64,000 bases of DNA from Pachypanchax playfairii (taxonomy: Eukaryota; Chordata; Actinopteri; Cyprinodontiformes; Aplocheilidae). The notes below the pieces were generated by a model. That model did no database searches and was not told the DNA's origin. It worked only from the letters and a program-made list of their open reading frames with translations. The stretch covers positions 1,863,549 to 1,927,548 of the forward strand of contig SSNP01000082.1 in NCBI GenBank assembly GCA_006937955.1. Reading direction: 5' to 3'. The first letter of the stretch is position 1, and every line of letters starts with the position of its first letter. Made by a program: the position numbers and the translations under genes. This document shows positions 10,101-22,661 of this stretch, one piece after another.

Positions 10101-13100
10101 CATGCCTGAGTGCTTGACTTTATACACCTGTGGCCAGGCCAAGTGATTAGGACACCTGATTCTGATCATTTGAATGGGTGAGCGAATACTTTTGGTAATA
10201 TAGTGTACATTAATGAAGCAGCATTTCAACATTTTATCAATGAAAACACAAGTTCAAAGGCTTTTCAATGTTCATGTAAGATGTAAACTAAGACCTATGG
10301 TCCTGTGTTCCATCACCCACCCCCCACACACAGGTGTTTCTCAAAGCCAAGGAACCCTGCCTTGATCCCGCCTCGGTTGCCTAGGAGATACGTCATCGGG
10401 ACCCGCCAAGGCACGTTCCAACGTTCATGTGCTACCGAGGCATCTGTACTCAGCTTGCCCGCTGTTTAGCTAACATACCAAGGATACATGGGACGTGCCT
10501 TGATGCCTTCCCTCAGTCACAAATTTCCCAGAATACATTGCGGTACTTTCAAAAAATGGCGGTTGAGGAGCCGACAGCAGCAACTTCAAAGGTTTCAATG
10601 TAAGTTAACTGATTGTTGCTATCAGGCTTATATTTAAAATGTTTGGTTTTTTTAAATCCAAAGCAGTTATACGGTTGGTTAGTTGCTTTGTAGTTGCAGC
10701 TTCGGTGGCTAGAAGGTATTAACTCGCTTGCACATTTATTTTATTTTATTTTTATTAACATTTCTAGCTCCATGGGCGATGGGTAAACAGTGCGTGTGAT
10801 GTCACGTGAGAGAAGTCTGTTCCAGTGTCCTCGTAAGCAAGACGCCTCCTCTACCAAGGCAGTGCTTCGGTAAGCAAGGTTCCTTGACATTGAGAAACAC
10901 ACAGTCTGCTGTCTTACTACAGCACAGTGTGAAACAGCTGTGGAAACGCTGCTTCTCAGCAATGAGCTGCTTCTTTTACAGGAATGTTCATAACATCATT
11001 ATACAACAACACTGTCCAAACATTCCACACACAATGTTTCTGTCAATATTTGAGTCCAAATGTTCAAAAGGGGAAGACTGGGAGTCTTAATTAAAACAAA
11101 ATGTTTGTTTATGTTAACTAAAATCAAGAGTTGGCGGGAGAGAAGTCAGTCAGAGCTTTTGTTATTAAAGAACTTCATATTTCTGATGTTAAATTTGTTA
11201 AAAATCTCGGTGATTCTTTTTATTTCTTCCAATCAAAACATTGTACCTGTACCATATTAACTACAGTAAGTGTCAGGGCTGGTGTTTTCTGTAGGATTCA
11301 ATGTAGACAGAAACGACAAACTTCTAAATAAAGAAACAGAAATTTGTGCACAAAAAGCAGCACGACTGTGATGATGGTCATAAAGATCCAAAAACAACAA
11401 ACATTTACTGTGACAGATAGGGATGGTATCGGAAGGGTTTTACACGATACCGGTACCAAATCAATACTTACAAGATGGTACCGGTTCCTAAACTGTACTT
11501 AAATCGGTACTTAAAAAAGTAAAAATCACTCACACACACAGAGAAGGTGTTAATATGTTAAGAAGATATTTAAAACACTGAAATAAGAAATACAAATATA
11601 TGAAAAAACTATTTCACATTGTACTATATTAACTTAATCTATTTTGTTACGTTTACCAACTCTAAGTTAGTTAATAGAGTTGCATGATAAGGTCTTTTTC
11701 ATAATTCATAATTTAATTCTGGCAAAATTTTATATTCAAAAATGTACATTTTATCTTAAAACACCATAATTTCCTCATATCCTTAAAAAAGTAGTTGTAT
11801 ATAAAATGAATATCACACTCCTCTAACTAAAGGCTCTCAATTCTTTGTATGTATTTATATGATTAACCAACTATTTGTCCTCTTGTTGTGTACTTGCACT
11901 CTGTTCAATAAACAAAACAACTTGTCTGCGAGCGGGTGAGAAACTGAGAAAGGTTTATAATTGGTCGGTCGATGTCACATGATCATGCTGTATGCACATT
12001 ATTCCCTGAACATCTGGGAGGAAGTACCACATTCTGAGCAGCTTGTTTCTCTTATCTGCAGGAAATATCAGCAACAAAGTTCTACATAAAGCAGCTCAGT
12101 CGGGTCAGAAATGTCGCTAGATTTATTGCTATCTGCTTTTTGGAAAAATAAAAGTCGTCAAGGGGGTCTGAAAAGTCTTTGCCAGTGCACAGAGGGCCCA
12201 ATGTGGTATTGAAATAGAACACCAAAAGTCACGTTAGATTTTGGTCATGTTACTACTGACGTTCACCCCGATACCGTACCTATACCGAGTTTCGGTGCCC
12301 CCACTCTGGTGACGGAACAGCTGAGGGTTAACACCAACATCTGGTGCATGTTAAATATAACTTTTACTGATGCTAACCATGCTAGCTGATGGAAAGAAGC
12401 TGGTGTTAGTGTGAATAGTGTAATAGAGGGTTTATCCTTAAAGGCTGAGAACACACGTCTCACTCCTGAGTGTTAAACTAAGACCACAATTTAGTCTGTT
12501 AAATATTTGGTATATTATTAAATACAGTTATTTTTAAAGATATAAAACTGATGTAGTGCATCGGCCAATGGCTGTCCTGATTTCCAGAGATCAACATCAG
12601 CTACAAACAAACAAACAAACACACATCGGTCGACTCCTGTGAAGGACACTCAGCTACTATCACGCCGAATATTGGCTTAATATCTGTAAAACTCACTCAA
12701 GTAGATCAGCTGTTGCAGCCACCCAAAATGAAGTTTGCTCCAAAAATTAATCAGTTATAAATGTGCATCCAACACACAAACACTTGAAGGGTGGACCAAA
12801 TAAATAAGGCTTCTTACCACTCATGCATCTTTACACACTACTAAATAAACCCAGAAGAAAGAATTGATGGCTGCAGGACTGAGCGTACCTCTGAATCCAT
12901 TAGAAGAGCCTCTGTAGCCGTTGATCATGCCTCTGGCGTTGCGAGGTCCACCACGAGACATGCCTCTGCTGTTGTAGAAGGACTGAGGCTGTCTGCCGAA
13001 ACCAGGGCCTGGCTGGGCCGGTTGCTGGAGGCTTCCAGGCTGCTCTTGGGAATGGAAGGCACTGACTAGTGAAGGAAACTAGAGATCAGTCTCCCTCCAT

Positions 13101-16100
13101 CACAGCAAAACATGACCAGTATTTTAAATAGATACAACCTCAGATCCCACAAAGTTGGGCTGCTGCGTAAAATGTAAATAAAAACAAAATGCAGTGATTT
13201 GCTAATCTTATAATCCCATATTTTACTTTCTCAATAGAACTTAAACATCATATTTTACTATTTAGAATTCGATGGCAGCAACACATCTTGTTTTTGTTTT
13301 TTTACACAGCAACCTGACTTTTTAAGAACTGGGGTTTGAGATCAAGTGTGAATCTGCCCACCAGACTGTAGCTGTTCTGACTGTATCTCTGCCTGCTCCA
13401 CAGTGTGCGGTGACTGACTGCTGAAGGCCTGATTGTAGCTGTTCTGGTACTGGCTGGCCTGGTTTAAGGCCTCCGTCTCATTCGTTGGCGGGACTGGAGC
13501 ATTAAGGTTGAACACCTTAGGGTTGAACAAAGGTCACATGGCAATAAGACCAAAACCAGAGAAAAGCTCATCAACTCACAAGGATTCAAGTCTTCAACTC
13601 TCCATTTTCTGCAACTGTTTCACTACAAACCCAAACAAATGCAATGTGACAGAGAACACAAAGCAAGCAGCAGCTGTTTCTACAGAATAAACTTTAATCC
13701 CAATCACACTCCAAGAAATGTTTCAGGATGAAACAGGAAGTGTTCCTCTTTATGCTGCGTGTATCGCTGAGCGGCACTAAATGCCAGAACACTCCATGTG
13801 CACTTCAGAGAAGGAAAATGGATGGAAAATACAGAAGATACAAACCAAAAGGAAATTTCTTTCCCAGCAAATGTGAACTCTAGTTTTTGGCAGACGGCCC
13901 TTTAAGGCTCAAACTTTTGGCTCCTTATCTCTAAGGAGCCCTCAAGGGCCTCAAGCAGGGGAAGAAAAAATGTCATGCAGACCAGTGCAGTCACACAGAC
14001 GAGGTAAATATCAAGTTTAACTTGCAGAAGATTTCAACAGAGGCGTTGTTTTGTGACATGGAACTTGTCAGATGTTTAGCTGAGAAACAGGAAACAGGAT
14101 CACAGTCTTACTGTTTGCATTGACTGGAATGGAGCTGCATTAACATTGATGCCACTGCTGTGAGGAGGTTTGGAAACAGGCTGGAAGACCTGCGTCTGAG
14201 AGGCGGGAGGGAGAGCTGAGGAGGGGGGAGGCTGTTCTGACGACAATGACATGGAAGTCTGTTGTAGAGGGGAGACAAAACACACATTGCATTTAGGGTT
14301 GGGATGAAAATCTCAGCAGACAGGATGAGTTTATGAATCCTTCAAGCTGTTTATAACATGATGTGTGAAGAACAAGAGGAAGAAGAGTGAAACCCTGAAC
14401 TGCCTGTAATCCCAACAGCTTCATTTGAAGGCTGTAAAGTGACTGTATGACACACCTGCTTTACCCAATCAACACGGCAGAATCACTACTAGACTTTAGT
14501 CAGCAATATTTTATATAATTACTTCATCTGGAGCTTGTTGGTCACGTCCTGTAAACAGACAAGAAGAAATCTAAGAGATGAATTTGCAACTAGCTTAAAT
14601 GTAACTGAATATTTTGATAATTTACCGTATATACCCGCGTATAAGTTGTTTTTTTGAGGAGCAAGTACTCGGACGAGGGAACGATGTTCCTTATCAGCAT
14701 GGATTATAAAAGACACGTTATATCTTTTTATCAATAAACATGACAAACGATTACCAAAAGTACAGATTTTTCTTTTTTTCTGCTCTCATTTTCACAAACA
14801 CCCTTCATCACTGGGACTTCCTGACACAAACTGATTGCGACACCGACTTATACGCGGGTCAGTGCTAAATTCCTCAATTTTTCTGCTGAGAAAGAGGTCC
14901 GACTTATACGCGAGTATATAAGGTGGTGATTACCCTCCAATACGCAATTTTTTTTGAACATGTACGCTGGACTGACAGCGGCTGGTTTAACATATCGGTT
15001 AACGAGGCTGGTGTGAAATCCAGACAATAAGATTTATATCTGACAACGTTATTATACTTAAATACAGAAACACTGCGTCTGTTAAATACTGTCAGAAATA
15101 ATATTGTTCATTCAATATTGATACACAAAAAAGTAGAAAGGCCACGTAAGTGATGGTGTTGGCTTGTGTTTACATGCATGTCTTTATGAGTAACATGTTG
15201 AGTTAAACACACGTGATCCTACTGGTGATGGTTTTTATAAATATGTGAGTATAAACATGTACACAGTGATGACAGACTTAAACAAAAACACAGTATTTGG
15301 CAGCTAAATGCGATTAAAACTCTGATTTTAACTAGTTAATTTGCTGGTTATTGACCTCAGTAGTGAAACACTGATAAACTGTTCAGTGAACAGAATTTAA
15401 ATCTTTCAAAGATGTAAAACATGTGGCAGGGATTCAACCCTTTCAGCTCTCAACACAAAAGAACGGAAAAGAAAGAGGGACGCGTTACATCACACGAGAC
15501 CTCGGAGATCCCGGCTGTCCGTCTCCAAAAACCCACTAAAACAGCATCAACGATATGACGGCAAACTTTAGAGGTTTAGAAGAAGTTTCTTTTTAAAACT
15601 AGAACTGAACGTGTTTTCTTAGCAAGACAGAAAAACAGTCAAATATGAAGCAGGGTCAACATCTGCCTGAAGAGTGAGAACATCCCCCAGGTTTACCTGG
15701 ATGGGGTCAACGGACTCTGGTGAGGGTCGAGGATCCGGCGTGTGTGAGGTCTGATACATCGGGGGTGGTGTTGGGGAGACGATGGGAACCTGTAAACAAA
15801 ACAAACAGTGTCTAATAAATATATTCTCCTTGTTCTCACCATGTTTGTGTTTAAATACTGACTTGTGTGGGCTCAGCTTGTACAGGAACAGAGTTGGGTT
15901 GAGTCGGTCGGGGATCAGCGTGACCTAAAACAACTACATATCAGATACATATCATAACATTCTGCTTTTATCTGCCATCTTTAAATAATAACTTGATTAC
16001 AACAGAATTTCACCGTCAAACCCACCTGGAGGACAAACCATCTGTGGTACGTCCATGGTCTGAGCGGGTTTCATAGGTTGTGCTGATACGATGGCTGGAT

Positions 16101-19100
16101 CGATGGGCGTCCCATCAAACTCCAACATGGAGTCCTGCCAACGAAACAATTAGTACTGGGACACATTAACAACAAACACCTTCCTCTAAAAAGCAGAACT
16201 CACCTGCATGAAGTTGTACGTTCCCTGCAGCTGGGCCATTAAATCCTGCACCACTTGCTTTCGGACCATGGGATCCGTGGGCGGTACAGGAGACGTTAGA
16301 TTGATGGCGTGGGTCTCCAGGGCAACAGGGGAAGCCACTGGCTGTAAAGGTTGTTGCTGTTGCAAGGCACTTACAGCCTGGGAGTAAGAGAAACATTTAA
16401 TTCTACCTGTTGATTTATGCTGAAGTCAAAAAGAACTGAAACAGTTTATCATGTGATTTCTATTTAAAGCTGGAAACTAAAATCACCCAAAACTCACAAC
16501 CTGACCAGAAGGATAAGTGGTAAAAATCACAGGCTGATCATTTAATACAGGCCGTTTCTCAATACTTAAATATGCTGGTACGTTCCTGCATCTTGACAAG
16601 AACGTTCTTGGCAAGTACAATAGAAAGTCCGTACTACCGAGTATGGGAGAACAAGGACGGCATTTAGAACAGAATCGTACTGCGTTGTCACGGCAACAAA
16701 TGTTTCTTTATGCTACAGTTAAAAAACTGACATGAAATACGCAAACAAACATCCTATCTTACTATACAAGTGAAAGAAATTAATAAGAAAATACGTTAGA
16801 CATAAACTTTTTTTTTGTCAGGTGAAACGGTTGTTGACGCAGTGCATTATGGGATACCTTGGTGGCACAAGTACGCAGAAAGATGCATCGGTGCATAGGC
16901 GGAGTAAGAACACTTTCCGGGAAAGTTGAGCATACTTGCCTTGATGTGTACTTAGATTTGGAACAGTACTTGGTCTGGTACTTGGACGTTTCTAAAGTAT
17001 GTGAGTACACGAGTCTACAAAAGTACGCATATTGCAAAACGGTCTAAGTCTGTAATCAATCTGACTTAAAGGACCAAGATATTTTAAGTGTCATAGAACA
17101 TGTGACAGGAGACTCATGTCCCTTTTTCACCGACAAATCGGACGGCGCGCTTGAGAGCGGTACAGTATAGCGCGGATCAACTCGCTTGAGGCGGTGGAAA
17201 CACAAAGCGGACGTAAGGGGGGATATGGGCGTGCCCATCTGGCTATGAAAAGTGCCGCGCAAAAGTCTTTGTCCGCGACGTCACAGCGCGTGAAACAACA
17301 ACAACAATGGCGGATATACGTGTGTTTTTGTACTTTGCACTCTGTCTGTGGTTCATTTTGGTTGGTTTGATTTTTGGTTCTTGTGGAGGAAGTCGCCATT
17401 GTCCAAAGTCAATTGTATTTTAAAATTAAATATTTGTATGGTTGCTGGGAGTTTCTTTTAAAGCCTTTTGCGTTAGCGCTTCTATATCACATCACGTGGA
17501 CACCACACACAGCCGGGCCAATCAGGGGCTACCTCTACGTAGTAGTCGTGTCACTGGTAGCAGTTTACTGGACCAATCAGTAGACAGGTGGGCGTGTGGG
17601 CCCGCTTCGGACCACCGAGGAGGTGGTCTGAAAAAAGAGGCCGGGTTGGCGCGGAATGACGCGGTTAAGACCCAAGAAAGGCGGTGGAAAAGGGTCCGCA
17701 GGGGGCTAAAGCGAACCGAACTGCACCATGTTCTGTCACTGGAAAAGCGCCATCAGACAAAATGGATTTCTGAAAATGTGGCTGCTGCCAAAACTACGTA
17801 CATCCACAGAATGAATCAAATATCTGAAACGCACGTCTTGTTTATATCTCAACCACTACATATTAAAAAAAGATAAAACCTGCAACGTGCAGGCGGCATA
17901 ACCTCATGACTTCATAACTTGTTACATGATAAAGGGAAGAAGATGCAGGTGACACGAGAAGCAGCTATTCTGCACTCAGGTAGCTTCAAGCTAATGGCTA
18001 ACACATCAGTGCTCCAAAACTCCTCATGCTTTCAATTCATCAAACGTTCTACACACTAAATATTCTCTGTATTCAGATCATGACAGTATCATATGATGAT
18101 TTGATACCTCAGTTTCTCTGGTCCACTCATCCCCCTGCTCTTTTTCACTGCTGCTGTATGAACTGTCTGGAATGAACTGTCTGTTTACAAACTGAAAAGA
18201 AAAAACAAAGTTAAATAAACTGGATTTAATCAAAAAGAAGTGAAACAGTCCTGAGATTCTTCAGAAATTCACCTCTGTTGTTTCCACTGTAATGGACTCT
18301 GTGAATTCTTCAATGACTTCTGTTTCTGTGAAAGGAGAGAAAAACAATTCAGAGAATGTTCTGATTTGATTACTGACTCATGACATTAGCATTTTAAATA
18401 TAGCGAGTCTCAGACGACACGAAGCAGAAAAAGGTCGGAACCTGGATCAACTGTCTGCTCCTCTGCCTCTGACGACTCAGCTACTGCTGCCTCTGCTGCT
18501 CCTGCTGTCGGCTCTTCCTCCTCTTCCTCCTCACACACTCCATTTTGGTGGGATGGAATCCGGTCAAAGTACCCACTCAGCAGAACCTGGTCCAAAGTCT
18601 CTTTCAGTGCCTTGTCTACCAAAGGATTAACAGGGTCAGCACTCTACTGGAAAGTCAAAGCATGAAAGCATACATCCCAAAGTGATGCTGATGAGATCAA
18701 ACGAACATCTAATTAGTTGGAATTATCACAGATCACGTGTGGATTTCATCAAACAAACTGCGACTGGCTGCATGTACAAAGTATTTAGTCATAAAACAGG
18801 TTTTCAAATATATACTGGTTAACTATTCTGGTGGTAAGAACTTTTACCTTGTCTGGAGACAAAGAAAAACAATTAGATTTACCGAGTTCCCAAACCCAAC
18901 ACCAAATGTGTTTATTCACCTAGAGTTCCAGGAAAAAAACAAACCCTCATGTACCTGCACCCGTGTAAAACCCCAAATCCAAAAAGGTGTGACACTGTGT
19001 AAAATGTAGCTAAAGACTGTAAAAATTAGCAAATCTAATAAATCCAGATTTTATTCCCAGTAGAACATAAACATCACATGTGGAAACAAGATATTTTACC

Positions 19101-22100
19101 ATTTCATAGAAAATATTTGCTAATAAAATTTGTTGGCAGCAAAATATCTTCAAAAAGTTACAACAAGCAACAAAAGGCTCGATTCAAAAACAACCAGAGG
19201 GACATTTGACAACATTATGTAAACTGGTAGCAGAGTATAGAGGATAAAAGGAGCATTTCAGAGAGGCAGAGTCTCTCTGATGTAAAGATGGGCAGAAGTT
19301 CACCAGTCTGAAGCAAACTGCGACTAAAGATTGTGCAAAAATGTGAGTGTTCAATGTAAAATCACTGGGACTTTGATGATTCCACAAGCTAAAGTGAACA
19401 ATTTCATTAAAAAATTCAGAAAATGAAGAGGAATGGCTTTGTAGGACAAGGTCAACACTGGATTTAAAGTGGTCTAATTAGGTTAACTGGCAACTAGGGC
19501 CCGACCGATATATAGGCCGATATGGGGGTCCAGGGGTGATATTGGCTATCGGTAAAAAATTTCCGATATTTTTTATTTATTTATTTTTGTCATATGTGTT
19601 TCTGCATCTCCATTAATGAGAATGTCCAGTTAAAAATGTAAATAAATGTTCATAAAATAGATAAACTTGTCTATTATTTAAATTTTTTGGAATCAGAGAA
19701 TAATTCAGATAGTTCATGGTGTCTAACAGGTAGACATGAGCTTAGAATGCAGTGTTTTAGCTTTCAGTAAGCCAGACGATCAGGAAAACATTCAGCAGTT
19801 TGTCTCCTCACTTCCCAGATGTTAAAGAGGAGATGCTACACAAACATCACTCTAGTCCAACTCTTTGCAGATGTGTTGCTGCCATCAAATTCAAAACAAG
19901 CTCATTTTTTCTTTGAAATGATAAAATATCTCAGTGTCACCATCTGATATGTTGTTTGTGTTCTAGTGGGAATTAAACAGGAATAAGATATGGGTTTATG
20001 AGATCTGTAAATCACTGAATTCTGCTTTATTTGCATTGCAGACATTGTCAGAACTTGTTTGGAAATCAAGTTGCACAAAGAACTTCTAAACACAGGTGTG
20101 CACACATAAAAACCAATCATGGAGGACATCTTGATAAAGATACCATCAGTGGTTGGACAAGATTTATCCAGCAACGTCATCATGACGAGAACAAAGTAAG
20201 AAAAACATTAAAAAAACAAGCTGATGGTAAACGTTTGAATGTAACTGTAACAATCCAGCCAATAAAAAAAGCCTCACAAAAACAAAAGACTCACGTCTGT
20301 ATAAGAATTATAACAAAAACCTGAACATTCCTGCTAGACTTCCAAATCTCAACCCTACCATCAAGAAGTCTTGGACTTGAACCTGCAGCTGAACCATCAT
20401 TAATACTTGGACAAAGCAGGTCAGTGTTGTTGTCTTTACTTTGTGGTGCGTCAGACAAAGAAGTCATCTTCATAATTATCACCCTGATGCTCCAGACTAG
20501 ACCTCATTACTGAGTTGAAAGAGTTTTACTGATGTCACAACATTGAACTGGTTCACCAGTATCATAATGTAGCTTTAGAGGTCTGACCAGAGAACCACTG
20601 GCAGCCTGCCCTGCTGCTGAGTCAGGATCAGCCTGCAGCTCCTAAGCAGAAAGCAGCAGCTGGAGGTCAGACCACTGAGAAAGCAGAACACCAATATCTG
20701 CAAACGCTGATTACTCACATTCACATACATGCAGCATTAACAAAACACTTATAATGTGCTGCATTAACATGTTAAGACTAACTCCTTTGACAAAAAAACA
20801 AAATAGTTTTTGTCTAGCTGACTTGTTTTGAGATTGTTCAAGTATTTGATGGATTCAACATGATTAAAAAGCTTGATAATGGTTGCATCACCAGATATCT
20901 GATAAAATGTCCTGCCAACTATTCACACCGCCAGCTGGTCATCCAAATACAGCCAGCTTAGACAATAATTTCAGTTTTATATACAGCTATTGTTGTCATA
21001 AACCTGCATTACAGTAGGAACTAACAGTGATTTCTGACAGTTTATTGTTAAGTGCTGTAAAGACTTCCATTTTACAAGTTGGTGTAAAACTTTGTAGATT
21101 AAACATCATATTTAGATGATTTAAGGATTGATATTACTAAGGGCTGTAAATAATAACAAATACTAACATGTACCAAACTTTAATTAATGATTTTGTTTGT
21201 GTGAAGCCCTTGCTATAATTTATTCTCTATAACATTGAACAATATTTTCCTTCTACACGTTGCTTATGTCAAAGCGTTTATGGTGGTTTAATCAATGCCC
21301 CTCTCACAGAGCACTGATAAGCTCCGTTTTCTTCCTAACACACAGAACACCAGCCAGGATGCAGTCAAAGTTTATCAGTGGGCTAATTTGAACTTTTACA
21401 TGTGAAAACTGACTTGACAGGTCTGTTTGGTGACAGGCAGAGACAACATGTGAGTAAGAAAGGGAGAATGAAAACATTCTGCTACTTCTGAAGTGATCAC
21501 GTTCTGGGAAAAATAGCTTATAAATCCATAAAGAAAACTAATAAAATCCCAATCTGAACTCTGGCTTTTGGAATAACTAGCAACCTCTGCTGATTTCCAC
21601 ATTTAAAACAAACTTACATGTTGTTCCAGCCACAGGTTTGTCCTTTCCTTCCAGCAGATCCCAAAGATGCACAGATGCTTCTTCATACTGGTCAGTCAAC
21701 CTGCAAGAATTAAAATTAGCCATCAGGACTGTCAAATGTAATAAAATGACATGCTGCACGTTGATGAGTTGAACAAACCTCAGGTTCTGATCACGGTCTG
21801 GTCCCACTAATTTGTACAATTCATCAAAGGCTGCAAGGTCCGTATCCGTCAGCAGCGGTAAGTTGTTGACTCCCTGCTTCAGGTCCTGTCGTACGGTGTC
21901 ATCACCCAGCTGATCCAGAAGAAACTGCAGCTCCAGAACCGTCTTAAGCCTCTTCTGCTCCGCCTCTTCTCGCACCAGCTGCTCCCGCCGAGCAGACTTC
22001 TTTACCACTTTCTGGATCTGAACACAAAATGTGCAAAAAACAATTGAAACAACTCAGAACAATCCCTCAATAAATGAAACAATAAAAATATGAAATATAA

Positions 22101-22661
22101 AACAATCCGACTTACATCTTGTCCTAATGCAATAAAAGTCTTCTGCAGCTCACGAGCGAATTCCAAGTTGTTCATGACTTCCTGATACTTGGAGAGGGCC
22201 TCCTAAAAAGAGTAAAATAAAACAGGTAGTTTACATATTGATGATAATGTACGATCTCTGTAACAATCACTGAATCTTTAGCACCAAATGATAACGCTTT
22301 AGTGTACCCACCAGTTGATCCTGGTTGAGACCCTCTCCTTTATTCTTCCTGACTTTATAATCATCCAGTTTGCTCTGTAAACATTAAAATGCAGACATTA
22401 TCAATTCCAACATACTGCGTGGAGAAAAATCCGGTCGGGGCTGCATTCTGTTCAAGGACAAACCACAGAGGTGTGGAAGGTTTAAGAAGTCCTCACCTTT
22501 TTCTTCTCCATGTTGCGAGCTTTTTTGTCAATGACACAAAGCACTTGCTTCAAGACTTCTGACTGTCCACCGGATGCAAAACTACCCATTAACCCTGGAG
22601 CGGATCCCATGTCTGGGCTGGCAGATTGCACCGTCCTGTTTGCATTCATTGCTGAGGGCAT
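7103..22661 (-). CDS. caprin1: caprin1, cytoplasmic RNA-binding / stress-granule protein
   Basis: Caprin-1 binds mRNA and G3BP and acts in stress granules and dendritic RNA granules. Coding exons: 22497-22661, 22312-22374, 22116-22202, 21779-22017, 21618-21700, 18442-18615, 18273-18325, 18108-18191, 16204-16377, 16026-16134, 15863-15924, 15697-15789, 14112-14258, 13362-13515, 12889-13065, 7275-7381, 7103-7189. They sum to 2058 nt in one consistent frame (685 aa; human about 709). The start MPSA follows an AG acceptor directly, so a noncoding exon lies upstream. Visible parts are the conserved helical region (AEQKRLKTVLELQFLLDQLG, YEEASVHLWDLLEGKDKPV), an acidic HQNGVCEEEEEEE stretch, the G3BP-binding segment YNFMQ/DSMLEFD at about residues 370-380, and RGG-type repeats near the C-terminus (SRGGPRNARG, GGYDGYRPPF). 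The last exon ends RGVSRGSTQAMRS, shorter than the human long isoform. The donor after exon 18442-18615 (GTTCCG) is weak. Confidence 0.96.
7512..8750. repeat. Direct duplicate (354/353 bp) around a single N and a 531-bp insert
   Basis: Positions 7512-7865 and 8398-8750 are almost identical; I see one substitution and one A-run length difference. A single N at 7866 follows copy 1, and 7867-8397 separates it from copy 2. The most economical reading is one locus in two haplotypes, one with the insert, placed in series by the assembler. A true duplication is possible. It lies inside the large caprin1 intron 7382-12888. Confidence 0.75.
7867..8397. mobile_element. Unclassified transposon-like insert
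   Basis: This segment lies only between the two copies of the local duplication. It carries GCGCATGCG near its left side, GCGCATGCTC near 8236, and a right part with CATGTAAAC twice and AATCAGATTGG, a style common in fish nonautonomous DNA transposons. The left terminus is hidden by the N at 7866, so terminal repeats and target duplication cannot be established. The open frames through it resemble no protein I know. Confidence 0.45.
8984..10205 (-). mobile_element. Tc1/mariner element with TA target duplication (defective)
   Basis: Terminal inverted repeats read CACTATATTCCCAAAAGTAT at the left and, in reverse complement, CACTATATTACCAAAAGTAT at the right, each continuing TCGCTCA. TA lies immediately outside both ends (8982-8983, 10206-10207). 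The 1222-bp element carries a Tc1 transposase remnant on the minus strand. It interrupts a dispersed repeat whose uninterrupted relative lies at 62600-62850. It sits in the large caprin1 intron. Confidence 0.93.
9067..10070 (-). pseudogene. Tc1 transposase, internally deleted and frameshifted
   Basis: Translation starts at the usual MGRSQELSELQRGTV (ATG 10068-10070) and runs through the first helix-turn-helix (IPQLTVSSI). It then loses a short segment expected between the two DNA-binding subdomains and shifts frame near 9950. The remainder is open from about 9950 to the stop at 9067, in frame TQPRSGRPRKVTERGQ, with the DDE catalytic residues in WSDESRF, FQHDCAPVH and SPDLNPIEHLWDE, ending AAKGGPTSY. 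The catalytic domain therefore looks intact while the DNA-binding part is broken. The plus-strand open frame of 212 codons at 9137-9775 is antisense. Confidence 0.9.
10334..10900. mobile_element. Miniature inverted-repeat element (Harbinger-like termini)
   Basis: Left end GTGTTTCTCAAAGCCAAGGA and right end in reverse complement GTGTTTCTCAATGTCAAGGA form imperfect terminal repeats of about 30 bp, about 567 bp apart. The interior has a GCGGTACTTTC stretch and AAAATGGCGG followed by GAGGAGCCGACAGCAGC, as in elements that begin a short ORF there. No transposase is present. The termini share TTTCTCAAT with the element at 16550-17044. The superfamily is a guess from terminal style. Confidence 0.65.
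11415..12300. repeat. Probable nonautonomous DNA transposon remnant
   Basis: The left part (from about 11412) is rich in GATACCGGTACC-like motifs after AGGGATGGTATCGG, and the right part near 12270-12300 has the inverted style CGATACCGTACC...GGTGCCCCCAC. Such paired GGTACCG/GATACCG motifs mark several fish hAT-derived repeats. Termini do not match well enough to fix ends. The interior (11520-12240) shows no coding potential. Confidence 0.35.
14624..14924. mobile_element. 301-bp MITE with 23-bp terminal inverted repeats
   Basis: Left ACCGTATATACCCGCGTATA and right (reverse complement) ACCTTATATACTCGCGTATA match at 18 of 20, and continue AGT. An internal CTTATACGCGGG repeat lies near 14847. 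It lies in the caprin1 intron 14259-15696. No coding capacity, and no clear target duplication. Confidence 0.75.
16550..17044. mobile_element. 495-bp MITE with imperfect terminal repeats
   Basis: Left end GGCCGTTTCTCAATACTTAA, right end in reverse complement GACCGTTTTGCAATATGCG. The interior has repeated AGTAC motifs and a GCATTATGGGATACC stretch. It lies in the caprin1 intron 16378-18107. Open frames of 62 and 85 codons on opposite strands are chance products. Confidence 0.6.
17115..17760. mobile_element. Probable DNA-transposon-derived segment
   Basis: The left side reads CCCTTTTTCACCGACAAATC and the right side in reverse complement GGCGCTTTTCCAGTGACAGA, the paired terminal style of a common fish nonautonomous element. 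The interior is GC-richer than its surroundings, with several CpGs (GTCCGCGACGTCACAGCGCG near 17270). No transposase was recognised. The ends are approximate. Confidence 0.4.
19197..20480. other. Large caprin1 intron (18616-21617): hAT-like terminus, no exons seen
   Basis: At about 19496-19570 the sequence TAGGGCCCGACCGATATATA followed by further CCGATA motifs is the characteristic end of a group of fish hAT-type elements. I could not find its partner end. The open frames at 20031-20324 and 20291-20482 resemble no known protein. The rest of the intron shows nothing else recognisable. Confidence 0.4.

Noticed and set aside
14519..14746. Possible extra caprin1 exon (frame ending QDVTNKLQMK)
   Set aside because: The exons 15697-15789 and 14112-14258 already join in frame and are collinear with the human protein (DPIQ then TSMSL); the candidate lacks homology and a usable donor.
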